Positions 17,662-27,840 of a stretch of 64,000 nucleotides of DNA are shown piece after piece (the first letter of the stretch is position 1; each line of letters opens with the position of its first letter). The stretch spans positions 1 to 64,000 of the forward strand of contig CABMCD010000024.1 in assembly GCA_902384555.1 (NCBI GenBank). Direction: 5' to 3'. Source of the DNA: an uncultured archaeon (GTDB taxonomy: Archaea; Micrarchaeota; Micrarchaeia; Anstonellales; Anstonellaceae). Under the pieces are notes generated by a model. It was not told the DNA's origin. It saw nothing but the letters and a program-made list of their open reading frames with translations, and made no database searches. The position numbers and the translations under genes were made by a program.

Positions 17662-18585
17662 ATGGCTCTCGCAGACCTGTTCATCTGGCTTTTCGCCATC
17701 GGCATTCCGGTAGTCATTATCCTCATCGTGTTCGGCATCCGAACCATCCGCCCCACGGAAAGAGGCATTGTGGAGCGCATGGGCAAATACCATGCTTTCT
17801 ACGGACCGGGCATGGTCATTCTGATTCCCTTCATTGACTCTTTGGTGAAAGTCAACATCACCGAGGAGATGGTCAATGCCGAGAAGCAGGAAGTCATCAC
17901 CTCCGACTCGCTCAACGCCATGGTGGACGCCCAGATTTACTTCAAGGTGCAGCCCGACGAGGAGAGCGTGAAAAAGAGCCAGTACGCCGTCAACGACTAC
18001 CACTACCAAATCGTGCAGCTGGCCCGCACCACCCTGCGCGCCATCATCGGCTCCATGACGCTCACCGAGGCCAACACCAGCCGCAACAAGCTCAACCAGC
18101 TGCTGGCACAGGAGCTGCAGGAGCAGACCAAGCTCTGGGGCATCCAAGTGGTGCGCGCCGAGCTGAAGGAAATCCAGCCGCCCGAGGACGTGCAAAAGAC
18201 CATGAACCGCGTGGTGATTGCCGAGAAGGAGAAGGTGGCGGCCATGGACTTCGCCACCGCGGTCGAGACGCAGGCCGACGGCCAGCGGCGCGCCGCGATT
18301 AAGCAGGCCGAAGGCCAGAAGCAGGCCGCCGTGCTGGCGGCCGAGGGCGAGGCCACCGCGATTCTGCGCATTGCCGACGCCAAGGCCAAGGAAATCCAGG
18401 TGGTCAACGATTCGGCCGACAAGCACTTCAAGGGCAACGCCGTCACCCTGCGGCGCATCGAGATGGCCGAGCAGGTGCTGCAATCCAACAGCAAGGTCAT
18501 CGTGCCGGAAGGCTCCGACCTCGTCAACATCGTAGGCGAGGCCGCCGGCCTGGTGCCCCTGCCCACCAAGGGCAAGAAGGAATAG
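17662..18585 (+). CDS. SPFH/band 7 (stomatin-prohibitin) family membrane protein
   Basis: 'IRPTERGIVERMGKYHAFYGPGMVILIPFIDSLVKVNITEEMVNAEKQEVITSDSLNAMVDAQIYFKV...AEGQKQAAVLAAEGEATAILRIADAKAKEI'. Confidence 0.93.
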   Translation: MALADLFIWLFAIGIPVVIILIVFGIRTIRPTERGIVERMGKYHAFYGPGMVILIPFIDSLVKVNITEEMVNAEKQEVITSDSLNAMVDAQIYFKVQPDEESVKKSQYAVNDYHYQIVQLARTTLRAIIGSMTLTEANTSRNKLNQLLAQELQEQTKLWGIQVVRAELKEIQPPEDVQKTMNRVVIAEKEKVAAMDFATAVETQADGQRRAAIKQAEGQKQAAVLAAEGEATAILRIADAKAKEIQVVNDSADKHFKGNAVTLRRIEMAEQVLQSNSKVIVPEGSDLVNIVGEAAGLVPLPTKGKKE

Positions 18586-18622
18586 GGTTTTGTTTTTCTA
18601 TTTTATCCTCTTTTTCTCCAGT

Positions 18623-19399
18623 ATGACTTCTTCCTATTCTGCCATCACAAAAGATTTGCAGGCGCTTCGAAACCCTGAAAAGGCCAAACTCTTGCAGCGG
18701 TTTTTCAAGACAGGGAAAGGCCAGTATGGAGAGGGCGACGTTTTCCTCGGAATCGTGGTGCCCAAACAAAGAGAAGTGGTGAAAAAGCACTGGAAGAAAG
18801 CGGGTTTGGCGGATTTGCAGCAAATGCTCTCCTCCAAAATCCACGAATACCGCCTCGTGGCGCTGCTGATGCTGGTTGAGCAATACAAACAGGCCGAAAA
18901 AGAGAAGGACAGGGCAAGATGCAAAGCCATTTTCGATTTCTATTTGAAGCAGGCCGGGGCCGGGCGCATCAACAATTGGGATTTGGTGGATTCAAGCGCC
19001 CCCTACATTGTGGGCGGCTATCTGCACGCTTTGGGCGGGGAAGAATGGAAGAAAGTGCTGGTGCCGCTGGCCAAATCCGAAAAGCTGTGGGAGCGGCGAA
19101 TTGCCGTGCTGGCCACGCTGTATTTCACCGTCAAGGGCCAGCATTACGAGCCCGCGCGGCAGATGTGCGAAATGGTGCTGCAAGACAGCCACGATTTGAT
19201 GCACAAGGCATCCGGCTGGATGCTGCGCGAGGTGGGCAAGCGCGGCGGGGAGGGCGTGCTGCGCGAATTTCTGGACCAGCACGCCAAGCGCATGCCGCGC
19301 ACCATGCTGAGATACGCCATCGAGCGCATGGATGAGAAGAGCCGGGAAAAATACATGCAAAAGGGCCCGAAAGGCGCGAAAAGAAGCGCAAGAACCTAG
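18623..19399 (+). CDS. DNA alkylation repair protein (AlkD-like HEAT-repeat glycosylase)
   Basis: 'LQRFFKTGKGQYGEGDVFLGIVVPKQREVVKKHW...INNWDLVDSSAPYIVGGYL...WERRIAVLATLYF...DLMHKASGWMLREVGKR'. Confidence 0.92.
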   Translation: MTSSYSAITKDLQALRNPEKAKLLQRFFKTGKGQYGEGDVFLGIVVPKQREVVKKHWKKAGLADLQQMLSSKIHEYRLVALLMLVEQYKQAEKEKDRARCKAIFDFYLKQAGAGRINNWDLVDSSAPYIVGGYLHALGGEEWKKVLVPLAKSEKLWERRIAVLATLYFTVKGQHYEPARQMCEMVLQDSHDLMHKASGWMLREVGKRGGEGVLREFLDQHAKRMPRTMLRYAIERMDEKSREKYMQKGPKGAKRSART

Positions 19400-19494
19400 G
19401 CTTATTAACTTTCTTGGGCTGGCCCTGCGCAAGCGGCCAAGGCGGCCCGAAGGCGCACCGGCAGACTGAAAAAAGCGGCAAACGGAGAACCAAA

Positions 19495-19842
19495 ATGAAC
19501 AGCGTACAGCCTAAACTGGACTTGATTGTGCTCAACCCCAAGGAGGAGCAGGGCCGAAGCAAGGTGCTGGACAAGATGACCGAAAAGGTTCTCACCATTC
19601 AGGACAAGGGGGCGGGCGCGCTCATCAACCCGCTGGGAAAGGAAGTGCTGGCCGGCGGCATGGTGGAGGAAACCAAGGCCGTCATCCGGCCGGAGCCCAA
19701 AATCACGGCCCAGCTGGTGAGCGAGTCGCTGGTGCAGATGACCTATTCCAACACGGTGATGGGGCCGGCCGAGAAGGTGACGGTGCAGGCCGTCCAGCCG
19801 GCCCGGCCAAAGGCGGAGAAAACAAGAAAAGCGGACAAATAG
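19495..19842 (+). CDS. Hypothetical protein
   Basis: 115-aa ORF, coherent codon use. Confidence 0.5.
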   Translation: MNSVQPKLDLIVLNPKEEQGRSKVLDKMTEKVLTIQDKGAGALINPLGKEVLAGGMVEETKAVIRPEPKITAQLVSESLVQMTYSNTVMGPAEKVTVQAVQPARPKAEKTRKADK

Positions 19843-19881
19843 AAGAAGGCGGCCCGGCAAGAGGCAGGCAAACAATTCTTC

Positions 19882-20928
19882 TTATTGCAGGGCGAATCTC
19901 AGGAAGGCCGCCAGACCGCCGATGCCGGCCAGCTCGCGCCCCCCTTCCGATTCGTGCGAGAAAATCATGAGCGGTATTTTCATGGCCTCGGCCTGCTCGA
20001 CGATTTCCTCCACATCATGGCGGTTTCGCAGCAGCTCGTCGAGCACCAGCACCTTGGAGGCGGCCGAAGCCTCCACCGCATTTTTCACGTTCTTGAGCCC
20101 GTAGCAGGCCTTGTCCGAGTTTTTGGCGATGAGCGTCTTGAACTCCTCCATGGTCTGCAGTTCCAGCGCCACGCGCTCGTCGGCCGCCACGCGCGAGAGC
20201 ACGCCTTTCTTGAGCAGCTCGTTCACGCCGGTGCGGTCGGCGTAGGTGCAGTGCTCGACCACAAAGCGGGCCGAGAGCTTGGCGTCCCGCTCGCGGGCGA
20301 ATTTGGAGAAATTGTTGGGCGCAAAGCCGGGACCGGCGAGGATGATTTTGTTGCTGCCCTCGATGCGCTGCAGGCGCGAGAGCAGCTCGCCGTAGAACTG
20401 GGAGGCGGCCTCGGCCTGCCGCTTCGCCTCGTCGCGCTTGCTCCCGCTGCGCTCCAGCTCCCATTCGTAATTGACGCCGTAGCCGCGCAGGGAGGCGAGC
20501 AGCGCCTCGCGCTCGTCAAGCACCAGCACGTGCACCAGCGGGCGCTTGGTCTCGGCCATCGCCTGCTTGAGGCGCGAGAGCTGGTGGCTTTTCCAGTCCT
20601 TGTAGATGGAGAGCGGGAAATGGGGCTCGGCGTCGATGGTGTGGTACGAGCCGGCCTGCACGAATTCGACTGGCGTGCCGCTGATGATTTTGCCCATGAG
20701 GCGCAGGCGGTTGGCGTGGCGCGCGAACTCGATTTTTTCAAGGGAGAGCAGAACGGTGATTTTCTTTTTCTCGGCCTGCGCCGTCTCAGAGGCCTTGAAG
20801 CTGCGCCAGGAAACGGCCTCCACCTTGTCGCCCGGAGCCAGAATGCGCTCCAGATGCCACAAATCCTCCAAGTTTTCGGGCGTGACGCGAATCAGGCCCT
20901 CCTTCTTGTCCTGCTTGCCGATTTTCAT
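19882..20928 (-). CDS. pelA: mRNA surveillance protein Pelota
   Basis: 'EGLIRVTPENLEDLWHLERILAPGDKVEAVSWR...KKITVLLSLEKIEFA...LRLMGKIISGTPVEFVQAGSYHTIDAEP'. Confidence 0.94.
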   Translation of the reverse strand: MKIGKQDKKEGLIRVTPENLEDLWHLERILAPGDKVEAVSWRSFKASETAQAEKKKITVLLSLEKIEFARHANRLRLMGKIISGTPVEFVQAGSYHTIDAEPHFPLSIYKDWKSHQLSRLKQAMAETKRPLVHVLVLDEREALLASLRGYGVNYEWELERSGSKRDEAKRQAEAASQFYGELLSRLQRIEGSNKIILAGPGFAPNNFSKFARERDAKLSARFVVEHCTYADRTGVNELLKKGVLSRVAADERVALELQTMEEFKTLIAKNSDKACYGLKNVKNAVEASAASKVLVLDELLRNRHDVEEIVEQAEAMKIPLMIFSHESEGGRELAGIGGLAAFLRFALQ

Positions 20929-20957
20929 AAGGATTATAAGCAGGGGGCAGGTTGATA

Positions 20958-21161
20958 TGGTTTATGGGCGGCGGCGCACTTTGGGGAATTGGATTGGCCT
21001 GCATCGCAGTGGCGGGCGCGCTCTATTTCGGAGTTTATCCGCCCCTCAACGAGATGGCGCAGGCGCAGGTGGGGCCGGCGGCCGGTTTGGTGCCGGTCGG
21101 GCTGGGAATCTTGGGCTGCGCGCTCTGCGGGCTTGGATTCATACAAAAGAGCGACGTGTGA
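20958..21161 (+). CDS. Small 2-TM membrane protein
   Basis: About 67 aa, 'WGIGLACIAVAGALYFGVYPPLNEMAQAQ...VGLGILGCALCGLGF'. Confidence 0.5.
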   Translation, partial: WFMGGGALWGIGLACIAVAGALYFGVYPPLNEMAQAQVGPAAGLVPVGLGILGCALCGLGFIQKSDV

Positions 21162-21203
21162 GTCCCCAAAAAGGCTTTTAAATGTGTAAAAAGAGATAAT
21201 TTC

Positions 21204-22418
21204 ATGAATATTCAGCTTAAGCAGGAGAAACCCCAGCTCGATGCCAAAACAGAGGCCGTCGTCGATCGGTTTGTGGGCATACACCGCATTGGGGAGAAAA
21301 TCGCCGGCATCCGTCCCGAAACGCTCAAGCCGGCCGCCGAATCCATCATCAAGGTGTGCAACACGGCGGAGCGGTTGGAGGGTGACCCCGCCAAGCTGCA
21401 GCACTGGAACTGGGCGCGGGAGCAGATGGTGAAGGCCGTCTTGGCCGTATTGGAAGAAATGGCCGCCCGGGCCGGATGCTCAAAATGCGCGGTTCGCTTT
21501 GACGAGAAAAGCGAGGCCTGCGTGCGGGTGGCGGATGCGTTCATCCGCATGGGGCACCTGACGCAGAACGTGCAGGACTTCGAAAATGCGGCCAACGTCT
21601 GGAGTTGGATTGAGAATACCCATGAGGACGAAGGCGTCCGGCAGAGCGGGCTGTCCATGCGCTCATATTGCTATGCCGCAATCGCGGAGGCGGGGGAAAG
21701 GGATTTGGCAAAGCAGGACGGGGCGGGCGCGGGCGTTCCTTCGGAAATCACCGGCTACTGGATTCAGGCGGCGATGTGCGCCTTTGAGGCCAAAAACGAG
21801 AAAGAATACCTCTACCTCATGCGCCGGGCGCTGGAGTCCTACCTGCCCGGCGGGCAGGAAACGGGCCCGCTCACGGAGCCGGCCGGAATCAACTGGACCA
21901 AACCCTTTGAGAAGCCCCGGCTGGTTCCCGCCATGCTGGAACAGATTATGAGAGGTCTTCCAAACCGCCTCGGGGGCAAGGACGGCGCCGTCCAATGGAC
22001 GGAGGAAACCGGCCGTTTGTGGAAGATGTACAGCTGGCTGGTGATGGACGTGTGCGCCCGGCGGACCGGCATCAGCAATGAAGCTTACCAATACGCCCAG
22101 CAGGAGCTGGAATGGGCGTTCCGCGAACCGGAGAGCGTGCTGCATTCCGCCAACATACCCCTGCATCTGGCCCGGCGCATGGTAAACCACGCCGAGGCCG
22201 GCATGAAGGCGGGAACGGCCCATCCCGAGGCAATGGCCGTGATGATGGAAACGGCCAGCGTGCTGTCCGGAACCCATTGGTACGCGGTCACCGACTGCCT
22301 GATGCGGGCCCGCGAGTTTTGGGAGTTGGCGGACCATGAGGGCAAGTTCACCGACCATGCGCAGCGGCTTTGGGCCAACACCAAGAACATTATCGACAAC
22401 GTGATTTACTTCGGATGA
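21204..22418 (+). CDS. Hypothetical alpha-helical protein (404 aa), TPR-like by eye
   Basis: Long coherent ORF; Ala/Glu-rich helical repeats, no family recognised. Confidence 0.65.
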   Translation: MNIQLKQEKPQLDAKTEAVVDRFVGIHRIGEKIAGIRPETLKPAAESIIKVCNTAERLEGDPAKLQHWNWAREQMVKAVLAVLEEMAARAGCSKCAVRFDEKSEACVRVADAFIRMGHLTQNVQDFENAANVWSWIENTHEDEGVRQSGLSMRSYCYAAIAEAGERDLAKQDGAGAGVPSEITGYWIQAAMCAFEAKNEKEYLYLMRRALESYLPGGQETGPLTEPAGINWTKPFEKPRLVPAMLEQIMRGLPNRLGGKDGAVQWTEETGRLWKMYSWLVMDVCARRTGISNEAYQYAQQELEWAFREPESVLHSANIPLHLARRMVNHAEAGMKAGTAHPEAMAVMMETASVLSGTHWYAVTDCLMRAREFWELADHEGKFTDHAQRLWANTKNIIDNVIYFG

Positions 22419-22488
22419 GCCGCGCCGGGGCCAAGCCTTAAATAATCCCCGAACGCCAGCTTTATCATCAATCAGAGGAGTCTAATCC

Positions 22489-24252
22489 ATGCCCCGAATT
22501 GCCATCATCGACCGCGACAAGTGCTTCAAGGAGAAATGCGGCTACGTCTGCATGAAGGTGTGCCCCGGCGTGCAGATGGGCGACGATACGGTGACGGTGG
22601 ATTCGGACGGCTTTCCGGTCATTTCCGAAGTGCTGTGCACCGGCTGCGGCATCTGCCCCAAGAAGTGCCCGGCCGACTGCATCACCATCATCAACATCGC
22701 CGAGGAGATGGGCAAGCCCGTGCACCAGTTCGGCGTGAACGAGTTCCGCCTCTACGGCCTGCCCCTGCCCCAAAAAGGCGTGGTCGGCCTCATCGGCAAG
22801 AACGGCATCGGCAAATCCACGGCCCTGAAAATATTGGCCGGAAGCATCGTGCCCAACCTCAGCAACTATGCCCAGCCGCCGGAGATGAAGGAAGTCGTCT
22901 CCTCCCTTTCCCGCGAGACGGGCGCCTACCTCTCTTCGCTCACTGAAAAGAAAATCCGCGTGTCGCTCAAGCCCCAGAACGTGGACAAGATTCCGGCCGG
23001 CGTGCGCGGCAAGGTGAAAGACCTGCTCACCCGCCTCGACGAGCGCGGGGCGCTGGAGCGGGCGGTCGAGCACTTCGAGCTGGGCAGCATGATGGACAAG
23101 GAGCTGCGCCACATCTCGGGCGGAGAATTGCAGCGCGTGGCCATTGCGGCCGCGTGGTGCAAGGACGCCGACCTCTACTATTTCGACGAGCCGGCCTCTT
23201 ATCTCGACATCGAGCAGCGCCTGCGCGTGGGGGCGGCCATCAAGGAGCTGGCGGAAGAAAAGAACGTCATCGTGGTCGAGCATGATTTGGCCCTCTTTGA
23301 TTATCTTTCGGAATATGTGCACGTGTTCTACGGGCAGGAAAATGCGTACGGCGTGGTGTCGGGCGTGAAAAACACGCGCGCGGGCATCAACCAGTATCTG
23401 CTGGGCTTTTTGAAAGAGGAGAACACGCGATTTCGGGACCATGAAATCCGCTTCTCGCGCAACGTGTCGGCCACGGCCTCCAAGGGCAAAATCGCGCTGC
23501 AATACCCGGCCCTGTCCAAGAAGTTCGACGGCTTTTCCTTTTCGGCCGAGCCGGGACAGCTGCGGATGGGCGAAGTGGTCGGCATCATGGGCCGCAACGC
23601 CATCGGCAAGTCGCTGTTCGTGAAACTGCTGGCCGGCGTGGAAAAGAACGAGAGCGGCGAGGAGCTGGAGCAGACGATTAAGGTGTCTTACAAGCCCCAA
23701 TACGTGAAAGCCCTGCCCGGCGTCACGGTGGGAGCGCTCTTTGCCCAGCACAAATTGGAGCCGGCGTTTTTCGAGGAAGCCTCGCGCAAACTGAATGTGA
23801 CCAGCCTCGCCGACAAGGAGCTGGAGCACCTCTCAGGCGGAGAATTGCAGCGGGTGGCCATTGTGCTGGCCCTCTCGCAAACGGCCGACTTGTATTTGCT
23901 GGATGAGCCTTCGGCCTTTTTGGATGTGGAGCAGCGCCTGCATCTGGCCGGGCTTTTGCAGCGCCTGATTCAGAATTCGGGCAGAATGGCCATGGTGGTG
24001 GACCACGACCTTGTGTTCTTGGACGCCATCTCCTCGCGCGTCATGGTGTTCGAGGGCGAGGGCGGGCGGAAGGGCCATGCGGGGGCCCCGGCCGACAAGC
24101 GCGCGGGCCTCAACGCCTTCCTCAAGCAGATGGACATCACGCTGCGCCGCGACCCCGATACGGGCCGGCCGCGCATCAACAAGCCCGACTCGGCGCTTGA
24201 CCGCGAGCAGAAAGAGGCGGGCGAGTACTATTACTACGACCCGAACGCGTGA
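22489..24252 (+). CDS. ABCE1/Rli1 ribosome-recycling ATPase (N-terminal Fe-S domain, two ABC domains)
   Basis: 'MPRIAIIDRDKCFKEKCGYVCMKVCPGVQMG...VLCTGCGICPKKCP...IGKNGIGKSTALKILAG...HISGGELQRVAIA...YFDEPASYLDIEQRL'. Confidence 0.96.
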   Translation: MPRIAIIDRDKCFKEKCGYVCMKVCPGVQMGDDTVTVDSDGFPVISEVLCTGCGICPKKCPADCITIINIAEEMGKPVHQFGVNEFRLYGLPLPQKGVVGLIGKNGIGKSTALKILAGSIVPNLSNYAQPPEMKEVVSSLSRETGAYLSSLTEKKIRVSLKPQNVDKIPAGVRGKVKDLLTRLDERGALERAVEHFELGSMMDKELRHISGGELQRVAIAAAWCKDADLYYFDEPASYLDIEQRLRVGAAIKELAEEKNVIVVEHDLALFDYLSEYVHVFYGQENAYGVVSGVKNTRAGINQYLLGFLKEENTRFRDHEIRFSRNVSATASKGKIALQYPALSKKFDGFSFSAEPGQLRMGEVVGIMGRNAIGKSLFVKLLAGVEKNESGEELEQTIKVSYKPQYVKALPGVTVGALFAQHKLEPAFFEEASRKLNVTSLADKELEHLSGGELQRVAIVLALSQTADLYLLDEPSAFLDVEQRLHLAGLLQRLIQNSGRMAMVVDHDLVFLDAISSRVMVFEGEGGRKGHAGAPADKRAGLNAFLKQMDITLRRDPDTGRPRINKPDSALDREQKEAGEYYYYDPNA

Positions 24253-24309
24253 TTAACCCCGGCCCCGGACAGAAGCGGATTTAAATGCTCCAGTCGCCCC
24301 AATAGAGAT

Positions 24310-27300
24310 ATGCTGGCGTTCCTGCTGAGAAACGGGCCGTCCCCCAACTCGACGCCAGGCTCCGGCATCCAGACCGCCCCTCCGGCGGATGAAATCCGCG
24401 TCGCGCATCAGGGCAGCGAGGTCAATATCAAATTGGAGAGCGGAGAACAGCAGGCCTTCCACCTAAGCCCCTTCTATTTCAACGTCAAAATCGAGCGGGA
24501 GGCCAAACAGGCAAATTCCGGCCCCTATCCGACCGTCAAGCCCTCCAATTCGGTCTTTTTCGGCGCGGAGTCGCCCCCGTCCGTCAGCCAGTCCCTCTAC
24601 TCGCTCACCACCTCAGGCGGCATGGGAAACGTGTCCGCCTTCCACCTCAGCGACAATCTGGACGAGTTCGTGCAGTCGCTCAACGCCGACATCGCCAAGC
24701 TGCTGCATGCCGGCGACTATGCCGGGGCGCTGGAGCTGGTCAAACAGGCCCGGTACGCCATGGCCAGCGCGCAAAACAGCGTGTCCGACAGCCTGCTGAA
24801 GATGGGGCTGGGGGATGTGAAAGAAGAGGTCGGCGTGCGCTTTGAGAAGGCGCAAAAGCCCCTGAACGCATGGGACTCCTTCTGCTCGCTCATGGCCTCG
24901 CTCTACCAGACCGGCGGGCCGGGGCCGCTCAGCCCGCTGCAGACCTTTGAGGCGCTGGACCGGACCGACCTCGTTTACCTGATGGGGGAGGGCGCATACG
25001 GCCAAATCCGGAATTTTCTGATCCTGTACGAACAGGCCCGCGAGCCGGTGGCCCTGCATTATTCCCAATACGCCAGCCACTCGCTCAAAGACGGATTTGC
25101 AGCGGCCGAAAAAGGGCTGGGGGAGCTGGCGGCCGACATCCAAAAATTCAGGCAGTTGTGCGCCTCTGGCGCGGAGTCGTCCGAATTCGAGAAGTTGGCC
25201 GAGCGCTGGCACCTGCCCTACTCCAGCCGCCTCGGCCTGCTATCCAATCTCATCGGCCTCTACAATCAGGCGGCCGTCAGCTACCAGAACGTGGCCGTGC
25301 TGGACATGGTGCAGAACAACCGCCTCGACGCCGTGCTGGACGCCGACCCGCAATACCGGGCCATGGGCGGGGAGGAGCAGGCGGCTTTGAGGCAGGGCTA
25401 TGTGGATTTGGCGGGCCGCTATTCCGAGGCCGTCGAAACCCGGCGCGTGGGCATGGCGGCGCTCTATTCGCTTGGCTGCCAGCCGGCCCGCTGGGCCTCC
25501 TTCGTGCCGACCGTGCCCGACACCAAGCCGGACGAATTGCTGACTGCGTCGGATTTGGGTTATTTCGCCCTCTGCCAGACGCTGGGCCTGCTGCTGCCGG
25601 GCGTCGGGGACGAGCGAAAACAGCAGGGCCCGCTTTTCTACGACGCGCTCAAGGTGCGCCAGCTGGGCATGGCCATGGATTTCGACGAGACCATGGGGCA
25701 GAAGCGGGACGTGACTTCGCGCACCCGCGACTTGGCCAAGGCGGCGGGCGAGACCATGGTGAGGGGCGAGATGTCCTACGTCGACATCCCGCACCTGATG
25801 AAGAATTTCGAGAAGGAGCTGGCCGGGCAGTACGCGTCGGTGGGCCGCGAGGTGGCGACCGGCGCGATGATAGACAAGCTCTTGCGCCCCCAGAGCAACA
25901 ACGACTTGGAGGAAAGCGTCGAGGCGCTGGGGCAGATGTACGGCAAGCAGGCGCTGATGATGGCGGCCGGAGGGTTGGCGCTCTTCAAGGGCTCGCGCCC
26001 GGTTTCCCAATTTTTGATGAACGCGCTGGTGGCGTGGGACATTTATGACAAGGATTACGTGGGCGCCGGCACCGTGCTGATGGCGATGTATGGCAGCCGC
26101 AGGATTCCGCTCCTTGGGCGCACCCTGCCGTTTGGGGCCGAGATGCAGGCGCTGGCCACCGGCAAAATGACCATCGACGGCTTCAAGATGGCGGCCCAGA
26201 GCTTGGGCGAGCTGAAATACGGCGCCAGCGGCCCCGCCCTCTTCGACGCGACGGCCGGCGTGATGATGGGGCTGGTCATTCCGATTTACCATGGGCAGGT
26301 GCAGATGAAGAACATTGAGAATTTCTACAGCCAAGTGGCGCAGTTCGTGCGCGAAACCGGCGTGGAGGGCGTGGCGCGGGCCGGGTTCGTGCCGTTCGCG
26401 ATGCATGTGAGCGGAATGGCGGAGCCGGGCATCAGGCTGCCCGTCCAAACCTACACCGAGTTCGGCAAGTTCGGGGGCAAAACCAATTTCATCCGAATCG
26501 AGAGTGCGGACGAGACTTACGACATTCAGCTCAAGCAGGACAGGGGCGGCTTCAGCTATGTCTATGACGGCTCGCCCGACCTGATGCTGGTCCGCAACAG
26601 CCAGCGCGTGCAGATGCAGAAAGGGTTCGAATACGAATTGCAGGAAGGCGATAGGTTCTTCTTCCGCCAGCCATCCGGAAAACCGGACGTGCTGCTGCAA
26701 ATCGGCAACAACCGCTACGACGCGTATGAGAGGCCGCTGAAGACCGCTACGCCGACTGGAAACAAGGCCAACAACGCCTACAAGGCCGGTGAGCAGACGG
26801 CCGGGAACACGGCAAACACCGGGGAGAAAACCGGCAAGCAAACGCAGGGCGCCAAAACCCAAGAGCCGAAAAGGGCGCAAACATCCAAGCTCGAGAGCCA
26901 AAAGCTGGCGTACGGCGTCACGCTGGAGCCGGGCTCGGACGGCCAGTATTACCTGCTCAACCGCTCGGACGGCACGGCTTACATCAAGCGCAACGGGATT
27001 TTGGAGAGCGTGCAGACTTGGCCGTTCAACAAGGCCGGCGTGCCAATGCAGGAGGGAGACGCCGTATATGTGGCCGTGGAAACGGGATACAATACGGGGC
27101 ATTATCAGGAGTTTGTGATAAAGGGCGGAAAGGCCGTCGAGGGCCAGCGGCTCTCGGTGGAACAGCTCAAGTTCAGGGAAGACCAGACGCAGGAAAAGAA
27201 TGGCGGGAAATTCGAGGACTGGACCGGCACGCAAGGAAAGCAGGCCGGAGGAAGCGAGTTCAGTTGGGACAACTTCTGGGAAACGTTCAAGAACGCCCAA

Positions 27301-27684
27301 AAGGATTTCACCGACCAGTACAACCGCCAGCAGAAGGAGAAGGCCGAACAGGAGGCCCAGCGCAGAAAAGCCCAGTGGGACGCGTGGGAGCAGGCGCAGC
27401 GCAACGCCAACCGGAATCGGGGAGCGGGAGGCCAGAAGCAGCAAACCGGGAAGAGCGAGGAGCGGTTAAAGACGAAGCCCCCGGCGCCCCCTACGGCGGC
27501 CGACTACAAGACGCTGGGCGTTTCGCGAAACGCCACCTACGATGAGGTCCGAAGCGCGTACCGCAAGCTGGCCAAGAAATACCACCCGGATTACAACAAG
27601 TCACCCGGTGCAGAAAACAAATTCAAGGAGCTTAGCGACGCGTACGCGCGAATCGAGAACAAGCTCAAGCCGGCGCCCAAATGA
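24310..27684 (+). CDS. Very large (1124 aa) protein with C-terminal DnaJ (J) domain and possible FHA-like beta modules
   Basis: C-terminus '[54 protein letters not shown]' with HPD motif; two central segments with 'LQEGDRFFF'/'MQEGDAVYV'. Confidence 0.85.
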   Translation: MLAFLLRNGPSPNSTPGSGIQTAPPADEIRVAHQGSEVNIKLESGEQQAFHLSPFYFNVKIEREAKQANSGPYPTVKPSNSVFFGAESPPSVSQSLYSLTTSGGMGNVSAFHLSDNLDEFVQSLNADIAKLLHAGDYAGALELVKQARYAMASAQNSVSDSLLKMGLGDVKEEVGVRFEKAQKPLNAWDSFCSLMASLYQTGGPGPLSPLQTFEALDRTDLVYLMGEGAYGQIRNFLILYEQAREPVALHYSQYASHSLKDGFAAAEKGLGELAADIQKFRQLCASGAESSEFEKLAERWHLPYSSRLGLLSNLIGLYNQAAVSYQNVAVLDMVQNNRLDAVLDADPQYRAMGGEEQAALRQGYVDLAGRYSEAVETRRVGMAALYSLGCQPARWASFVPTVPDTKPDELLTASDLGYFALCQTLGLLLPGVGDERKQQGPLFYDALKVRQLGMAMDFDETMGQKRDVTSRTRDLAKAAGETMVRGEMSYVDIPHLMKNFEKELAGQYASVGREVATGAMIDKLLRPQSNNDLEESVEALGQMYGKQALMMAAGGLALFKGSRPVSQFLMNALVAWDIYDKDYVGAGTVLMAMYGSRRIPLLGRTLPFGAEMQALATGKMTIDGFKMAAQSLGELKYGASGPALFDATAGVMMGLVIPIYHGQVQMKNIENFYSQVAQFVRETGVEGVARAGFVPFAMHVSGMAEPGIRLPVQTYTEFGKFGGKTNFIRIESADETYDIQLKQDRGGFSYVYDGSPDLMLVRNSQRVQMQKGFEYELQEGDRFFFRQPSGKPDVLLQIGNNRYDAYERPLKTATPTGNKANNAYKAGEQTAGNTANTGEKTGKQTQGAKTQEPKRAQTSKLESQKLAYGVTLEPGSDGQYYLLNRSDGTAYIKRNGILESVQTWPFNKAGVPMQEGDAVYVAVETGYNTGHYQEFVIKGGKAVEGQRLSVEQLKFREDQTQEKNGGKFEDWTGTQGKQAGGSEFSWDNFWETFKNAQKDFTDQYNRQQKEKAEQEAQRRKAQWDAWEQAQRNANRNRGAGGQKQQTGKSEERLKTKPPAPPTAADYKTLGVSRNATYDEVRSAYRKLAKKYHPDYNKSPGAENKFKELSDAYARIENKLKPAPK

Positions 27685-27840
27685 GGATTCGCGGCCCGGA
27701 TTTCGGCCGTGCGGAGAATGGGGGCCCGGATGCGCGGCCAAAAGCGCGCTTCCGCTATTTTTTCATGTTTTTTTCACCTCGAAGCGGGATATGCCTATTT
27801 TAATCTATTCCCCGTTGGAGAGCTCCGACAGGTGGATTAA

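Noticed and set aside
25240-27444. 734-aa minus ORF antisense to the J-domain protein
   Set aside because: Leu/Arg/His-rich shadow frame; J-domain on the plus strand is unambiguous
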